A stretch of 64,000 nucleotides of DNA, from contig CAMYIZ010000047.1 in the NCBI GenBank assembly GCA_947258585.1, positions 124,001-188,000 on the forward strand. The letters are read 5' to 3'. Numbering within the stretch: the stretch's first letter is position 1; each line of letters starts with the position of its first letter. The notes below the pieces were generated by a model. It was not told where the DNA came from and searched no databases. It worked only from the letters and a program-made list of their open reading frames with translations. Positions 1 through 9,512 of the stretch are shown one piece after another. Origin of the DNA: an uncultured Haliea sp. (GTDB lineage: Bacteria; Pseudomonadota; Gammaproteobacteria; Pseudomonadales; Halieaceae). The position numbers and the translations under genes are program-made.

Positions 1-609
1 GGCCATGGTTTCCGCCAGTTCCAGTGCGGTGGCCTGCAGTTCGTCGTCCTCCACCACCTGCCAGATCATGCCCCAGGCCAGGGCCTGCTCCGCGGACACC
101 TTCGGCCCCAGCATCGCCAGCCCCTTCGCCCGGGCCATGCCGACCAGCCGCGGCAGGATCCAGGTACCGCCGGAATCCGGGATCAGGCCCAGCTTGGCGA
201 ACGACTCGATAAAGCTGGCGGAGCGGGCCGCAATGACAATGTCACAGGCCAGGGCGATGTTGGCGCCGGCACCCGCGGCAACGCCGTTGACCGCGCAAAT
301 CACGGGCTTTTCCATGCCGGTCAGCAGACGGATCAGCGGGTTGTAGTACTTTTCTACGGAATCGCCCAGGTCCGGCGGCGCGTCGCCTGCCGAGACCGCG
401 CGGTCATTGAGATCCTGGCCGGCGCAGAAACCCCTGCCCGCGCCGGTGAGCAGTACCGCCCGCACCTGGGGATCGTCGGCGGCACGGGTCAGCGCGTCCC
501 GCACCTCCGCATGCATGGCGGCGGTAAAGCTGTTGAGCGCGGTGGGCCGGTTCAACACCAGTCTCGCCACACCCTTGTCGATGGTGAATTCGATATTTTC
601 CCAGCTCAT
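1..609 (-). CDS. paaG: PaaG-type enoyl-CoA isomerase (3' end cut off)
   Basis: Crotonase-family protein, 203 residues visible, with its C-terminus beyond the left edge. PaaG converts the ring-1,2-epoxide of phenylacetyl-CoA to oxepin-CoA in the cytoplasmic aerobic hybrid phenylacetate pathway. Visible are the N-terminal NRPTALNSF segment, the oxyanion-hole stretch GRGFCAGQDL and the second signature around GVAAGAGANIALACD. FCAGQDL followed by the GLIPDSGGTW stretch is typical of PaaG rather than of a general hydratase. ATG at 609 is preceded by a GGAG-like ribosome site. It lies 14 nt downstream of paaZ on the same strand, so the two are probably co-transcribed. The ring epoxidase genes paaABCDE are not in the window. 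Confidence 0.88.
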   Translation of the reverse strand, partial: MSWENIEFTIDKGVARLVLNRPTALNSFTAAMHAEVRDALTRAADDPQVRAVLLTGAGRGFCAGQDLNDRAVSAGDAPPDLGDSVEKYYNPLIRLLTGMEKPVICAVNGVAAGAGANIALACDIVIAARSASFIESFAKLGLIPDSGGTWILPRLVGMARAKGLAMLGPKVSAEQALAWGMIWQVVEDDELQATALELAETMA

Positions 610-623
610 GGGCAGAGCCCTCC

Positions 624-2666
624 TCAATCCTCGCGGCGTTCCACCAGGGTCAAAATATCGTAGATGGCAACCGGCTCATCGGCCTGGTTGGTCACCTCGA
701 TAGCCCAGACCACGACCCCATTGGGCTTTTCCTCGCCCCGCCTGGCCTTCTTGATCTTCTTCTTCACGGTGAGCCGGGTGCGAATGGTATCACCGGGCGC
801 CACCGGTTCGATGAAACGCAGATTCTCCAGACCGTAGTTGGCAATCACCGGGCCGGGAGCCGGATGCACGAACATCCCCGCCGCCGCTGAAATCACAAAG
901 TAGCCGTGGGCGACACGCTTGCCAAAAAACGAGTCCCGGGCGGCAATCTCGTCGAAGTGGGCGTAGAAATGATCACCGCTGATACAGCCGAAGTTGACGA
1001 TATCTGCCTCGGTGACCGTGCGCCGGTGAGTCAGCAGGGACTCGCCCACCTGCAGGTCCTCGAAGTACTTCCTGAAGGGGTGCACATCGTCCGAATAGGA
1101 CCGGGCGCCGGCGTGGTACTCCGCGGTAATCGCCATCAGCGTGGTGGGCGAGCCCTGGATGGCCGTGCGTTGCATGTAGTGCTTCACCGCGCGCAGACCG
1201 CCCAGTTCCTCGCCACCGCCGGCGCGCCCGGGGCCGCCGTGCACCAGCTGTGCCAGCGGCGAGCCATGCCCGGTTGACTCCGCGGCACAATCGCGATTGA
1301 TGACCAGCATGCGCCCGTGCCAGGGAGCAGTGCCCAGAATGACCTGCCGTGCCTCGCTGTCGTCGTGGGTAAACAGGGAGCCGACCAGGCTGCCCTTGCC
1401 GAGACGGGCGATGGCGACTGCGTCGTCAATATCCCGGTAGGGAATCAAGGTGCTGACCGGACCGAAGGCCTCGACCTCGTGCACCAGCGTCTTGCCGTGC
1501 GGGTCGTCACAGCGCAACAGCGTGGGCGGGAAAAAGGCGCCGCTGCTGTTGTCAGTGCCGGTAAGAGACAATGTTTCCGCGCCACCGTAGACCAGTTCGC
1601 ACTCGGTCGCCAGGCGCTCGACGCTGGTACGGACGTCCCGCGCCTGGTCACTGCCCACCAGCGGCCCCATGCGCACACCCTCCGCAGCGGGGTCGCCGAC
1701 CGTGATCTTGTCCAGGCGTGCCTGCAGGGCCGCAGCCACCGCATCGAGCTGGGCGGCGGGCACGATGATCCGACGAATCGCCGTGCACTTCTGCCCGGCC
1801 TTGACGGTCATCTCCCGCGCGACTTCCTTGACGAACAGCTCGAATTCCGGGTCGTCGGCTGCAACAGTTGCACCCAGGATGGCGCAGTTCAGCGAATCGG
1901 CCTCCATGGTGAACGGCACGGAATTGGCCACCAGGTTGGGATGGGTACGCAGCTTGCGCCCGGTCGTGGCCGAGCCGGTAAAGGTGACCACGTCCTGCTC
2001 GACAAGGTGTTCAAGCAGGTCACCGGTAGAACCACAGATGAGCTGAATCGCACCCTCCGGGAAGAAACCGCCGGCAATGATCTCACGCACCATGGCCTCG
2101 GTGAGGTAGGCGGTGGGCGTTGCCGGTTTGACGATCACCGGCACACCGGCCGCGAGGCTGGGAGCAATCTTTTCCAGCATGCCCCAGCAGGGGAAATTGA
2201 ACGCATTGATATGCACCGACACGCCGGGTTTGGAGGTGAGGACATGGCGGCCGACAAAACTGCCACCCTTGGACAAGCGCTCCACGTCCCCTTCCACCAT
2301 CAGCACATCGTTGGGCATTTCCCGGCTGACCAGGCTGGCGTAGGTAAATACCGTACCAATGCCGCCTTCGATATCCACCCAGCCGTCGGCGCGGGTGGCG
2401 CCGGTGCGGGCCGACAAGGCGTAGAAATCTTCCTTGTGCGCCATCAGTTGCTTCGCCATTGCCTTGAGCGCGCCTGCGCGCTCGTGGAAGGTCATGGCGC
2501 GGAGTGCGGGACCGCCCACGTCGCGCCCGTGGCGCACCGCCGCGGCAAAGTCGATGCCTTCGCTGCTGACCTCGCAGACCGCTTCGCCGGTCACCGCATC
2601 GCGCACCGTAACACCACTGCCGGTTCCTTCCTGCCACTGGCCACTGACATAACTGTGCAACTTCAT
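624..2666 (-). CDS. paaZ: PaaZ, aldehyde dehydrogenase / oxepin-CoA hydrolase fusion
   Basis: Bifunctional ring-opening enzyme of phenylacetate catabolism, 680 aa, the normal PaaZ length. The C-terminal MaoC-like hydratase opens oxepin-CoA hydrolytically, and the N-terminal NADP-dependent aldehyde dehydrogenase oxidises the resulting semialdehyde. The ALDH domain spans about residues 1-520, with the general-base Glu in FTMEADS (residue 255) and the nucleophile in GQKCTA (Cys294). These are within one residue of the known E. coli PaaZ positions. The hydratase domain is about 535-680, with the Asp and His of [11 protein letters not shown] at 2666 has a GAGAAG-type ribosome site. It leads paaG, and an inverted repeat lies upstream in the divergent region. 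Confidence 0.95.
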   Translation of the reverse strand: MKLHSYVSGQWQEGTGSGVTVRDAVTGEAVCEVSSEGIDFAAAVRHGRDVGGPALRAMTFHERAGALKAMAKQLMAHKEDFYALSARTGATRADGWVDIEGGIGTVFTYASLVSREMPNDVLMVEGDVERLSKGGSFVGRHVLTSKPGVSVHINAFNFPCWGMLEKIAPSLAAGVPVIVKPATPTAYLTEAMVREIIAGGFFPEGAIQLICGSTGDLLEHLVEQDVVTFTGSATTGRKLRTHPNLVANSVPFTMEADSLNCAILGATVAADDPEFELFVKEVAREMTVKAGQKCTAIRRIIVPAAQLDAVAAALQARLDKITVGDPAAEGVRMGPLVGSDQARDVRTSVERLATECELVYGGAETLSLTGTDNSSGAFFPPTLLRCDDPHGKTLVHEVEAFGPVSTLIPYRDIDDAVAIARLGKGSLVGSLFTHDDSEARQVILGTAPWHGRMLVINRDCAAESTGHGSPLAQLVHGGPGRAGGGEELGGLRAVKHYMQRTAIQGSPTTLMAITAEYHAGARSYSDDVHPFRKYFEDLQVGESLLTHRRTVTEADIVNFGCISGDHFYAHFDEIAARDSFFGKRVAHGYFVISAAAGMFVHPAPGPVIANYGLENLRFIEPVAPGDTIRTRLTVKKKIKKARRGEEKPNGVVVWAIEVTNQADEPVAIYDILTLVERRED

Positions 2667-2736
2667 GATGCGCTTCTCCTGTATTATGTGCCGCTGGAAC
2701 TACCGCTGCCTGGCCGTCGGGCCAGGGCGCCATTTA

Positions 2737-2761
2737 TGATACACAATGATTACCTTGTGTA
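2737..2761. promoter_or_regulatory. Inverted repeat in the paaZ/hydratase divergent promoter, candidate PaaX operator
   Basis: TACACAA and TTGTGTA form a perfect 7-bp inverted repeat around an 8-nt spacer (2740-2761). TGATAC (2737-2742) and TGATTAC (2747-2753) overlap its left half. E. coli PaaX is known to bind TGATTC-type half sites, and a similar TGATAC pair lies upstream of paaK. Position between two divergent catabolic genes supports an operator; assignment to PaaX is inference. Confidence 0.45.
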
Positions 2762-2828
2762 AAGCTTTATGTAATACTTCAGGGCGCCTGATGAGCGCCA
2801 CTGACCATGACCTCGACAAGGAGAAAAC

Positions 2829-4928
2829 ATGAGCAACACGCCCGTAGACTATGCGCTGGACAACACCCTGGGGATCATCCGCGTCGACAACCCACCGGTG
2901 AACGCACTGTCGCAGCCTGTACGCGAGGGTATTATCCGGGCGCTGGAGCAGGCGCGCACTGACCACAGCGAATTGCTGCTGCTGCTGTGCGCCGGCAGAA
3001 CCTTTATCGCCGGGGCCGACATCACCGAGTTTGGCAAGCCCCCGCAGGCACCGAGTCTTCCGGATGTCATCGCCGCCCTGGAGAGCTTTCCGAAACCGGT
3101 GGCAGTGGCCCTGCACGGCACCGCCCTCGGTGGCGGCCTCGAGCTGGCGATGGCCTGCCACTACCGCGCGGCCCTGCCCGACGCCCGGCTCGGACTGCCC
3201 GAAGTCAAGCTGGGCCTGCTGCCCGGTGCCGGCGGGACCCAGCGCCTGCCGCGACTGGTCGGCCCGGAGCTGGCGCTGGAAATGATCACCGGCGGGGCGC
3301 CGATCCGCGCGCCGCAGGCCCTGGCAGCGGGCCTCCTCGACCACATGCTGGAAGGGGAACTGGAGCCCGCAGCGGTCCAGTGGGCACAAAACCTGCTGGC
3401 GCAGGCAGTGCCGGTACGCCCGACCGGGGAGCGTCCGGTACCGCCGCCGGCGGAAGCCGACTTCCTGGCCCGTCACCGCCAGCAAACCGCGCGCAAGTTC
3501 CGCGGTCAGCCGGCGCCCGGCTATATCGCGGAACTGGTGGAGCTTGCCCTGAGTGCCAGCCTGGAGGACGGCCTGGCGCGCGAGCGGGAATGCTTCCTTG
3601 CCTGCAAGGCCTCGCCCCAGTCCGCGGCCCTGCGCCATGTGTTCTTTGCCGAGCGCGCGACCAGCAAACTCCCCGACATCCCGGCGGACACCCCCCTACG
3701 GGCGGTCCGCAGTGCAGCGGTAATCGGCGCCGGCACCATGGGCGGCGGAATCGCCATGTGCTTTGCCAGCGCCGGCATCCCGGTAACACTGGTGGAGACC
3801 CGCCAGGACTACCTGGACAACGGCCTGGAGAAAATCCGCCAGAACTACGCCAACTCGGTAAAGCGTGGTCGCTTTACTGCCGAGGCAGTGGCAGGCTGGC
3901 TGGCCACTATCCGGGGGACGCTGGACTACGGCGATATCGCCGATGTGGATCTGGTGATCGAGGCGGTATTCGAGAACATGGCGGTGAAGCAGGAGGTCTT
4001 TCGCAAGCTTGACGCCAGCTGCAAGCCGGGCTGCATCCTGGCCACCAACACGTCCTATCTCGATGTAAACGCCATCGCCGGCGCCACCGGCCGGCCCGCG
4101 GACGTAATCGGCGCGCACTTCTTCAGCCCTGCCAATGTGATGAAGCTGCTGGAAGTGGTGCGGGCGGAAAAAACCGCCGACGATGTGGTGCAGACCTTCA
4201 TGAAACTGGCCCGCACCATCGGCAAGATCCCGGTTGCCGTCGGCGTCTGCCACGGCTTTGTCGGCAACCGGATGCTGCAGGCCTACGGCCGCCAGGCACA
4301 GCTGCTGCTGCTCGAGGGAGCGACACCCACCCAGGTCGACCAGGCAATGGAAAGCTGGGGCATGGCGATGGGTCCGCTCGCGGTCGGTGACCTGGCCGGA
4401 CTCGACATCGGCTACCGTTCGCGTCGGGACCAGGGCATCGAGTCGCGCTCGGTACTGGAGTCCGCGCTGGCGGACACCCTGGTGGAGATGGAGCGCCTGG
4501 GGCAAAAATCCGGCGCCGGCTACTACCGCTACGATCCCGCCACCCGGGCGCGCCAGGCGGACCCGGACGTCGAGCAGTTGCTGCGGGAGATCGCGGCCCA
4601 GTGGCAGGTGCCGCAGCGGGAGATCAAGGACGAGGAGATTGTCGACCGGCTGATTCTCGCCCTGGTCAACGAGGGAGCGGCCATTCTCCAGGAGGGCATT
4701 GCGGCTCGCCCCAGCGACGTGGATATCGTCTATATCAACGGTTACGGCTTTCCCAGCTGGCGCGGTGGGCCGATGTTCCATGCCGACAGCCTGGGGCTGG
4801 ACGCTGTCGTGACCAGACTGGAGGAGCTGCGCGAGCTTACCGGGGATGATTGCTGGGAACCGGCGCCATTGCTGCGCAAGCTGGCGGCCGAGGGCAATGG
4901 GCTGGAGTCGCTCAACGGCCGGGGCTGA
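2829..4928 (+). CDS. Fused enoyl-CoA hydratase / 3-hydroxyacyl-CoA dehydrogenase
   Basis: 699-aa multifunctional beta-oxidation protein of the FadJ/FadB or peroxisomal bifunctional type. The crotonase domain occupies about residues 1-190, with oxyanion-hole stretch [10 protein letters not shown] and [14 protein letters not shown] linker follows, then the NAD-binding domain from about residue 295 with [13 protein letters not shown], and dehydrogenase C-terminal domains to the end ([15 protein letters not shown] is the usual signature). In phenylacetate catabolism it would hydrate and oxidise 2,3-dehydroadipyl-CoA, replacing separate PaaF and PaaH proteins. It is divergent from paaZ and ends 14 nt from the convergent paaK. 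Start ATG 2829 has AAGGAG upstream. A general fatty-acid role cannot be excluded; position in the paa locus favours the aromatic role. Confidence 0.85.
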   Translation: MSNTPVDYALDNTLGIIRVDNPPVNALSQPVREGIIRALEQARTDHSELLLLLCAGRTFIAGADITEFGKPPQAPSLPDVIAALESFPKPVAVALHGTALGGGLELAMACHYRAALPDARLGLPEVKLGLLPGAGGTQRLPRLVGPELALEMITGGAPIRAPQALAAGLLDHMLEGELEPAAVQWAQNLLAQAVPVRPTGERPVPPPAEADFLARHRQQTARKFRGQPAPGYIAELVELALSASLEDGLARERECFLACKASPQSAALRHVFFAERATSKLPDIPADTPLRAVRSAAVIGAGTMGGGIAMCFASAGIPVTLVETRQDYLDNGLEKIRQNYANSVKRGRFTAEAVAGWLATIRGTLDYGDIADVDLVIEAVFENMAVKQEVFRKLDASCKPGCILATNTSYLDVNAIAGATGRPADVIGAHFFSPANVMKLLEVVRAEKTADDVVQTFMKLARTIGKIPVAVGVCHGFVGNRMLQAYGRQAQLLLLEGATPTQVDQAMESWGMAMGPLAVGDLAGLDIGYRSRRDQGIESRSVLESALADTLVEMERLGQKSGAGYYRYDPATRARQADPDVEQLLREIAAQWQVPQREIKDEEIVDRLILALVNEGAAILQEGIAARPSDVDIVYINGYGFPSWRGGPMFHADSLGLDAVVTRLEELRELTGDDCWEPAPLLRKLAAEGNGLESLNGRG

Positions 4929-4942
4929 GCCCGCCCCGGACC

Positions 4943-6241
4943 TCAGTGGCGCTTGTCGAACACGCGCCTGGCCTTGCCCTCGGAACGGGGTATGACGCCG
5001 GGGGCGTGTGGCTTCACCGCGGTGGATATGCCGATCATCGATTTGATCCGGTGCTGCAGGGCCTGGGCCGCGCGCTGCATCTCGCTGGCTGACGCGGCGC
5101 CAGCCATTTCCACATGCACCTCCATCGCATCCAGATGCCCTTCCTTGGTCACTTCGATGAAATAGTGCGGCGCCAGGCCCTCCACCGCGAGGAGCTGCTC
5201 CTCGATCTGGGACGGGAATACGTTGACGCCGCGGATAATCAGCATGTCGTCGCTGCGCCCGGTGATCTTGGCCATGCGCCGCATGGTGCGTGCGGACCCC
5301 GGCAGCAGTCTGGTGAGATCACGGGTCCGGTAGCGTATGACCGGCATCGCCTCCTTGGTCAGGCTGGTGAACACCAGTTCCCCCTCCTCGCCATCCGGCA
5401 GGACTTCACCGGTATCGGGATTGATGATCTCCGGGTAGAAATGATCTTCCCAGATGGTCGGTCCATCCTTGCTTTCCAGGCACTCCTGGGCAACCCCCGG
5501 ACCCATCACCTCGGACAGGCCATAGATGTCGACAGCGTCGAGGTTGAGCCGCTGCTCCATTTCCCGGCGCATGGCATCGGTCCAGGGCTCGGCGCCAAAA
5601 ATGCCCGCGCGCAGTGACAACTTGCGGGTATCCACATTCTGCCGATCCATCTCGTCGGCGATATTCATCATGTAACTCGGGGTGACCATGATGATGTCCG
5701 GATCGAAGTCAACAATCAGCTGGACCTGCTTCTCGGTCTGGCCACCGGACATCGGTATCACGGTGCAGCCGAGCCGCTCGGCGCCGTAGTGGGCTCCCAG
5801 GCCACCGGTGAACAGGCCGTAGCCATAGGAGACGTGAACCTTGTCCGCTGCGCGGCCGCCGGCAGCACGGATCGAGCGGGCCACCACGTCCGCCCAGATA
5901 TCAATATCCCCCTGGGTATATCCCACCACTGTCGGCTTGCCGGTAGTACCGCTGGAGGCGTGGACCCGGACCACCCTGTCCATGGGCACTGCGAACATCC
6001 CGAACGGGTAGTTGTCCCGCAGGTCGCTCTTGGTGGTAAAGGGAAATTTGGCGAGATCTTCCAGGGTCTGCAAATCGTCGGGGTGCACACCCTGCTGGTC
6101 GAATTTCGCCCGGTACACGGGAGAGTTTTCGTAGGCGTGAGCGAGGGACTGGCACAGGCGCTGCAGCTGCAGGGAGCGCAGCTCGTCCAGGCTCGCCGTT
6201 TCAATCGCATGCAGCGGTTCGAGACAGGGCGTTTTGCTCAT
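4943..6241 (-). CDS. paaK: PaaK, phenylacetate-CoA ligase
   Basis: Activates phenylacetate with ATP and CoA, the entry step of the paa pathway. From ATG 6241 the protein is 432 aa, matching PaaK. The reading frame is open further upstream to 6313, but ATG 6241 starts the family N-terminus and has GGAG 7-8 nt before it. Visible are the adenylate-binding stretch ASSGTTGKPTVVGYT, the YGLSEVMGPG segment, and the C-terminal SEGKARRV lysine region. It is divergent from paaX with a roughly 200-bp regulatory region between them. Aryl-acetates from the amine dehydrogenase and aldehyde dehydrogenase further right could be substrates. Confidence 0.95.
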   Translation of the reverse strand: MSKTPCLEPLHAIETASLDELRSLQLQRLCQSLAHAYENSPVYRAKFDQQGVHPDDLQTLEDLAKFPFTTKSDLRDNYPFGMFAVPMDRVVRVHASSGTTGKPTVVGYTQGDIDIWADVVARSIRAAGGRAADKVHVSYGYGLFTGGLGAHYGAERLGCTVIPMSGGQTEKQVQLIVDFDPDIIMVTPSYMMNIADEMDRQNVDTRKLSLRAGIFGAEPWTDAMRREMEQRLNLDAVDIYGLSEVMGPGVAQECLESKDGPTIWEDHFYPEIINPDTGEVLPDGEEGELVFTSLTKEAMPVIRYRTRDLTRLLPGSARTMRRMAKITGRSDDMLIIRGVNVFPSQIEEQLLAVEGLAPHYFIEVTKEGHLDAMEVHVEMAGAASASEMQRAAQALQHRIKSMIGISTAVKPHAPGVIPRSEGKARRVFDKRH

Positions 6242-6305
6242 GGAAGCTCCGTGGTGGCGGACAACAGATTTATTGTGCCGGTGAATATAATACACTTTTG
6301 TTTTA

Positions 6306-6326
6306 GGTATCAATATTTATGTATCA
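6306..6326. promoter_or_regulatory. Paired GTATCA half sites between paaK and paaX
   Basis: Two direct copies of GTATCA (6307-6312 and 6321-6326), starts 14 nt apart, lie in an AT-rich island upstream of paaK. Read on the minus strand they are TGATAC, the hexamer also seen in the paaZ promoter repeat. A PaaX operator is the obvious reading. The spacing differs from the paaZ site, so confidence is limited. Confidence 0.4.
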
Positions 6327-6437
6327 TTTATTCCGGAGCGCGGCGGCTGGGTAATCCGCCCCCGGCACTGTATCATGCCGCCTTCGGCTGCCGGATTCCG
6401 GCAGCGAGCACCGTTACAGAACGCGAGAGGTACAGCC

Positions 6438-7364
6438 GTGGCACACCCGCCAGCCGTCAGGCGCCTGCTGGAGAAGTTCAGGGACCGCAAGCCGATGCGC
6501 AGTACCTCGCTGATCATCACCCTGTTCGGCGATACCGCGTCCCAGCACGGTCACACCCTCTGGCTGGGCAGCCTGGTACAGGCTCTGGCCCCCCTCGGCG
6601 TGAATGAGCGGCTGGTCCGGACTTCCGTATTTCGCCTGGTCAAGGAGGGCTGGCTGGAGGCCGACAGGGTTGGGCGCCGCAGCTACTACCGCTTCACCGC
6701 CCATGGCAACGCCGAGTACGAGCGCGCCGCCCGGCGCATCTACGCCACTGAGGACACGGCCTGGGAGGGACACTGGCAGATCCTCATCCCCCTCGCCATC
6801 GCCGAAGGTGACCGGGACAATTTTCGCCGCAGCCTCAACTGGCAGGGTTTCCGCGCCATCGCGCCGGGCACCTTTGCCAAGCCCGGCAGCCCGGGCCGGG
6901 CCCTGCAGGAAACGCTGGAGGAGTTCGACGCCGGCGACAAGGTCATGCTGTTCGACGCCACCAGTTCCACGCTGGGTTCGGCCAGGCGGCTGCGCAAGCT
7001 GGTGCACGAGAGCTGGCAACTCGACGCCACGGCGGCGGCATACCGCAGCTTCCTCGACAACTTTCGTCCCCTGCAGCGCTGGGCCGCGCGGCAACAGCAG
7101 CTGGACCCGGAGGTCGCATTCATCGTGCGCACCCTGCTCATTCACGATTATCGCCGGGCGCTGCTCCACGACACGCCACTCCCGGAGGAGCTGTTGCCGC
7201 CGGGCTGGCCGGGAGCCGAAGCCCTGACCCTCACCGGCAAGCTGTACCAGCTGCTGGCCCCGGCCTCCACCGAGTACATCACGGGCCGTCTCGAGGGCGG
7301 GAACGGCGCCCTGCCCCCCGCCAGCGCCAGCTTTGCGGCGCGATTCCCCACGATCCGGCGCTGA
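6438..7364 (+). CDS. paaX: PaaX, phenylacetyl-CoA-responsive repressor
   Basis: GntR-like repressor of phenylacetate genes that is released from DNA by phenylacetyl-CoA (known for the family). GTG 6438 gives 308 aa, normal for PaaX, and has a CGAGAGG ribosome site 7 nt upstream; an upstream in-frame ATG at 6375 would add an unlikely tail. The N-terminus has the RSTSLIITLFGD segment and a winged helix ending near VGRRSYYRF. The C-terminal PaaX domain includes WEGHW, LLIHDYRR and the ALTLTGKLYQLL stretch. Convergent with the next gene, 2 nt apart, so it closes the paa locus on the right. Confidence 0.92.
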   Translation: MAHPPAVRRLLEKFRDRKPMRSTSLIITLFGDTASQHGHTLWLGSLVQALAPLGVNERLVRTSVFRLVKEGWLEADRVGRRSYYRFTAHGNAEYERAARRIYATEDTAWEGHWQILIPLAIAEGDRDNFRRSLNWQGFRAIAPGTFAKPGSPGRALQETLEEFDAGDKVMLFDATSSTLGSARRLRKLVHESWQLDATAAAYRSFLDNFRPLQRWAARQQQLDPEVAFIVRTLLIHDYRRALLHDTPLPEELLPPGWPGAEALTLTGKLYQLLAPASTEYITGRLEGGNGALPPASASFAARFPTIRR

Positions 7365-7366
7365 AC

Positions 7367-8827
7367 TCAATCCTCCGGCGCGCGCCAGAGGGGCGCCAGC
7401 AGTCGCCGCTTGCCATCCTCGCTCAGCCTGATACCGGGCTCATCCAGATCCTTGCGGTCCCACAGCTCGCAGGTGACCTGCTTGTGTTTCTGGTCCAGCC
7501 CCTCGCAGTAGTTGCTGTAGCGGCAGACGATGACTTCCGCCCCGTGCCCCGTCCTGACCTTTTCAAACCAGTCGGGATCCGCCAGGGCCTGGCGCGCCAG
7601 GCCGACAATATCGGCCTGGCCGCGCTGCAGGATATCCTCCGCGGCCCGGTAACCGAAAATCCCCCCCGCCACCACCAGCGGCGTCTCCAGACCGGCTGTG
7701 CGGAGCTGCTGGCGAATGCTTTCCACCGGGCCGATGTTGCGGCCGAACGGTCCCTGCTGGTCGGAGATATAACCCGGCATGCACTCGTAACCGCTCTTGC
7801 CGGTATAGGGATAGGCGGCCCACCCAACCTTGGGCTGCTTCGCGTCGTCGAACTTGCCGCCCCGGGACAGGGACAGGAAATCCATACCCGCCGCGGCAAA
7901 CCGGCTGGCAAAGTACCCGGCATCCGCCAGGCCACTGCCGCCGCCAATGATCTCGTCACTGAGGAAACGGCAGCCCACCGCAAAACCGGGCCCCGTCGCT
8001 TCGCGCACAGCCCCGTATACCTCCAGCGGCAGGCGAATGCGCTGCTCCCTGCTGCCGCCGTAGCCATCGTCCCGGGTATTGGTCGCAGAGAGAAACGATG
8101 CCATGGTGTAGGCGTGGGCATAGTGCAGTTCAACGCCGTCGAAGCCCGCCTCCTGCGCCCTCGCCGCGGCCCGCGCAAACAGGCCGGGCAGCGTGGCGGG
8201 GAGCTCTGCGATTGCCGGTACGTGGGTATCGGTTACCCTCTCCCGGTAGCCATACTGCATGTCCTCCCACTCCTTGGTGCTGAGTACCGCTTGCAGGGCC
8301 TCGGGATCGAGACCGCGCAAACGTTCCCGCACGCTGGCCTCCGGCGCGTCCTCAAGGTCGAGCGCGCGGCGGTGGTCGGGCGTGACCTGCAAAAAACGGT
8401 CGAGGAATTTTTCCGGCTCCGGACGGCGCCGGATGGTCAGAAAGTCAATCAGCTGGATCAGGAGCCGGGTCTTGCCGCCGCTGGCCTTGCGCACGGTTTC
8501 CGCCAGCCGGGCCAGCCCCGGGATGTAGCGATCGTCACCGATGCGCAGCAGGGGACCGCTGGGAACATCGCGGATACCGGTAGCCTCGACAACGATGACG
8601 CCGGGCTTGCCCCGGGCAAAGCGCTCATACCATTGCAGGACATCCTCCGTGACCTCACCCTCCTCATTGGAGCGCCAGGGCACCATCGCCGGTACCCAGG
8701 TGCGCTGCTCCAGGGCCAGCGGCCCGACCTGCAGGGGTGAAAACAACAGGCTGTCCGCAGCCTCGGTGCGGTCTGGCCAATCGTCCTCAACAGCGGTGTA
8801 CTTGATTCTCTCGGGGGGCTTCCACAT
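7367..8827 (-). CDS. Old-yellow-enzyme family NADH:flavin oxidoreductase
   Basis: FMN-dependent TIM-barrel reductase, 486 aa from ATG 8827 (GGAG 8 nt upstream). The signature HYAHAYTMASFLS followed by NTRDDGYGGSREQR is the OYE/2,4-dienoyl-CoA reductase pattern. The C-terminus has VCRYSNYCEG and a further Cys in TCELW, which resembles a reduced metal-cluster region but is not a full four-Cys motif. Its promoter contains the strongest of three related palindromes, so it probably belongs to the same MarR regulon as the monooxygenase operon. A likely role is reduction of an enone or dienoyl-CoA intermediate formed after ring hydroxylation; the exact substrate is unknown. Confidence 0.82.
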   Translation of the reverse strand: MWKPPERIKYTAVEDDWPDRTEAADSLLFSPLQVGPLALEQRTWVPAMVPWRSNEEGEVTEDVLQWYERFARGKPGVIVVEATGIRDVPSGPLLRIGDDRYIPGLARLAETVRKASGGKTRLLIQLIDFLTIRRRPEPEKFLDRFLQVTPDHRRALDLEDAPEASVRERLRGLDPEALQAVLSTKEWEDMQYGYRERVTDTHVPAIAELPATLPGLFARAAARAQEAGFDGVELHYAHAYTMASFLSATNTRDDGYGGSREQRIRLPLEVYGAVREATGPGFAVGCRFLSDEIIGGGSGLADAGYFASRFAAAGMDFLSLSRGGKFDDAKQPKVGWAAYPYTGKSGYECMPGYISDQQGPFGRNIGPVESIRQQLRTAGLETPLVVAGGIFGYRAAEDILQRGQADIVGLARQALADPDWFEKVRTGHGAEVIVCRYSNYCEGLDQKHKQVTCELWDRKDLDEPGIRLSEDGKRRLLAPLWRAPED

Positions 8828-8847
8828 TGGCAGGGCTCCAATTCGCG

Positions 8848-8881
8848 ACAGCAAACATTTTAGATATAAAATGTTTGCTGT
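8848..8881. promoter_or_regulatory. Perfect palindrome, MarR operator candidate (site A)
   Basis: Arms of 15 bp (8848-8862 and 8867-8881) are exact reverse complements around GATA. The inner core is ATTTTA-GATA-TAAAAT. The site lies between the MarR stop and the OYE start, where it would control the OYE gene. The half site TAAAATGTTTGC recurs exactly at 9413-9424. Confidence 0.8.
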
Positions 8882-8902
8882 GCAAGACGCCCCGGGTGGA
8901 CG

Positions 8903-9400
8903 CTATTGCACGCCCTGCTTTATCCGGTCCAACAAGCGCATGAGCTGTTCTACTTCGTCGCCATCGAGATGCCCCAACAGGCCGATCACCCACTGCTCGT
9001 GCCGCTGCGCCATGCGAGCAAAGGCCTTGCGCCCCTTCGGCGTCAGTTTGACCATGAAGGTGCGGCGGTTGTCGGGCAGCGGGCTGCGATCCACCAGGCC
9101 CTCCCCCACCAGCTGCGCCGCGATACCCGAGACATTGCCACCGGAAACCATGAGACGGCGGGACAGCTCCCCCATGGTGAGCCCCTCGGGTACCCGCTCC
9201 AGCTGCGCCAGAAAATCGAAGCGCGGCAAGGTGGTGTCGAATTCTTCCCGCAGGGCACCGCGCAAGCGTGATTCGATGAGACTGGAGCAGGTCAGCAGGC
9301 GCAGCCAGAGCTTGATCGAATGGTGGTCATCTTCATGCAAGCGGGTTTCATGGTTCAGTCGCTCGGCTGTGGACGGTTTATTTGTCACGGTGTGGTCCAT
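8903..9400 (-). CDS. MarR-family repressor of the aminobenzoyl/indole block
   Basis: 165-aa winged-helix regulator. The recognition region is about residues 75-105 (MGELSRRLMVSGGNVSGIAAQLVGE is spread over helices 3-4), followed by a wing with DRSPLPDNRRTFMVKLT. MarR proteins of this type usually release DNA on binding an aromatic acid or its CoA thioester (family knowledge). ATG 9400 abuts a TAAAAT-type operator, suggesting autoregulation. Closely related operators stand before the OYE gene and in the cyclase/ridA divergent region, so it is the likely local regulator of 7367-26631. Confidence 0.88.
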   Translation of the reverse strand: MDHTVTNKPSTAERLNHETRLHEDDHHSIKLWLRLLTCSSLIESRLRGALREEFDTTLPRFDFLAQLERVPEGLTMGELSRRLMVSGGNVSGIAAQLVGEGLVDRSPLPDNRRTFMVKLTPKGRKAFARMAQRHEQWVIGLLGHLDGDEVEQLMRLLDRIKQGVQ

Positions 9401-9402
9401 AT

Positions 9403-9456
9403 ATTTTAAACATAAAATGTTTGCACTATTATACTGATTCCTTTTAAGCTTAAACT
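9403..9456. promoter_or_regulatory. MarR autoregulatory and monooxygenase promoter region (sites B and D)
   Basis: Site B, ATTTTA-AACA-TAAAAT (9403-9418), has 6-bp perfect arms, and its right part, TAAAATGTTTGC (9413-9424), is identical to the half site in site A. A second weaker repeat, TTTTA-AGCT-TAAA (9442-9454), lies closer to the monooxygenase start. TATTAT or TATACT near 9427-9435 could be a -10 element reading rightward. The region serves the divergent marR gene and monooxygenase operon. Confidence 0.65.
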
Positions 9457-9512
9457 ATTGTTGTCAACCTGGCGAGCAGTCGCTCTGCCCTGACGGTGAG
9501 TTGGAGAGTCCT

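Noticed and set aside
1317-2762. 481-codon open frame on the plus strand opposite paaZ
   Set aside because: It is the GC-rich antisense shadow of a clear PaaZ protein, has no recognisable domain and no ribosome site.
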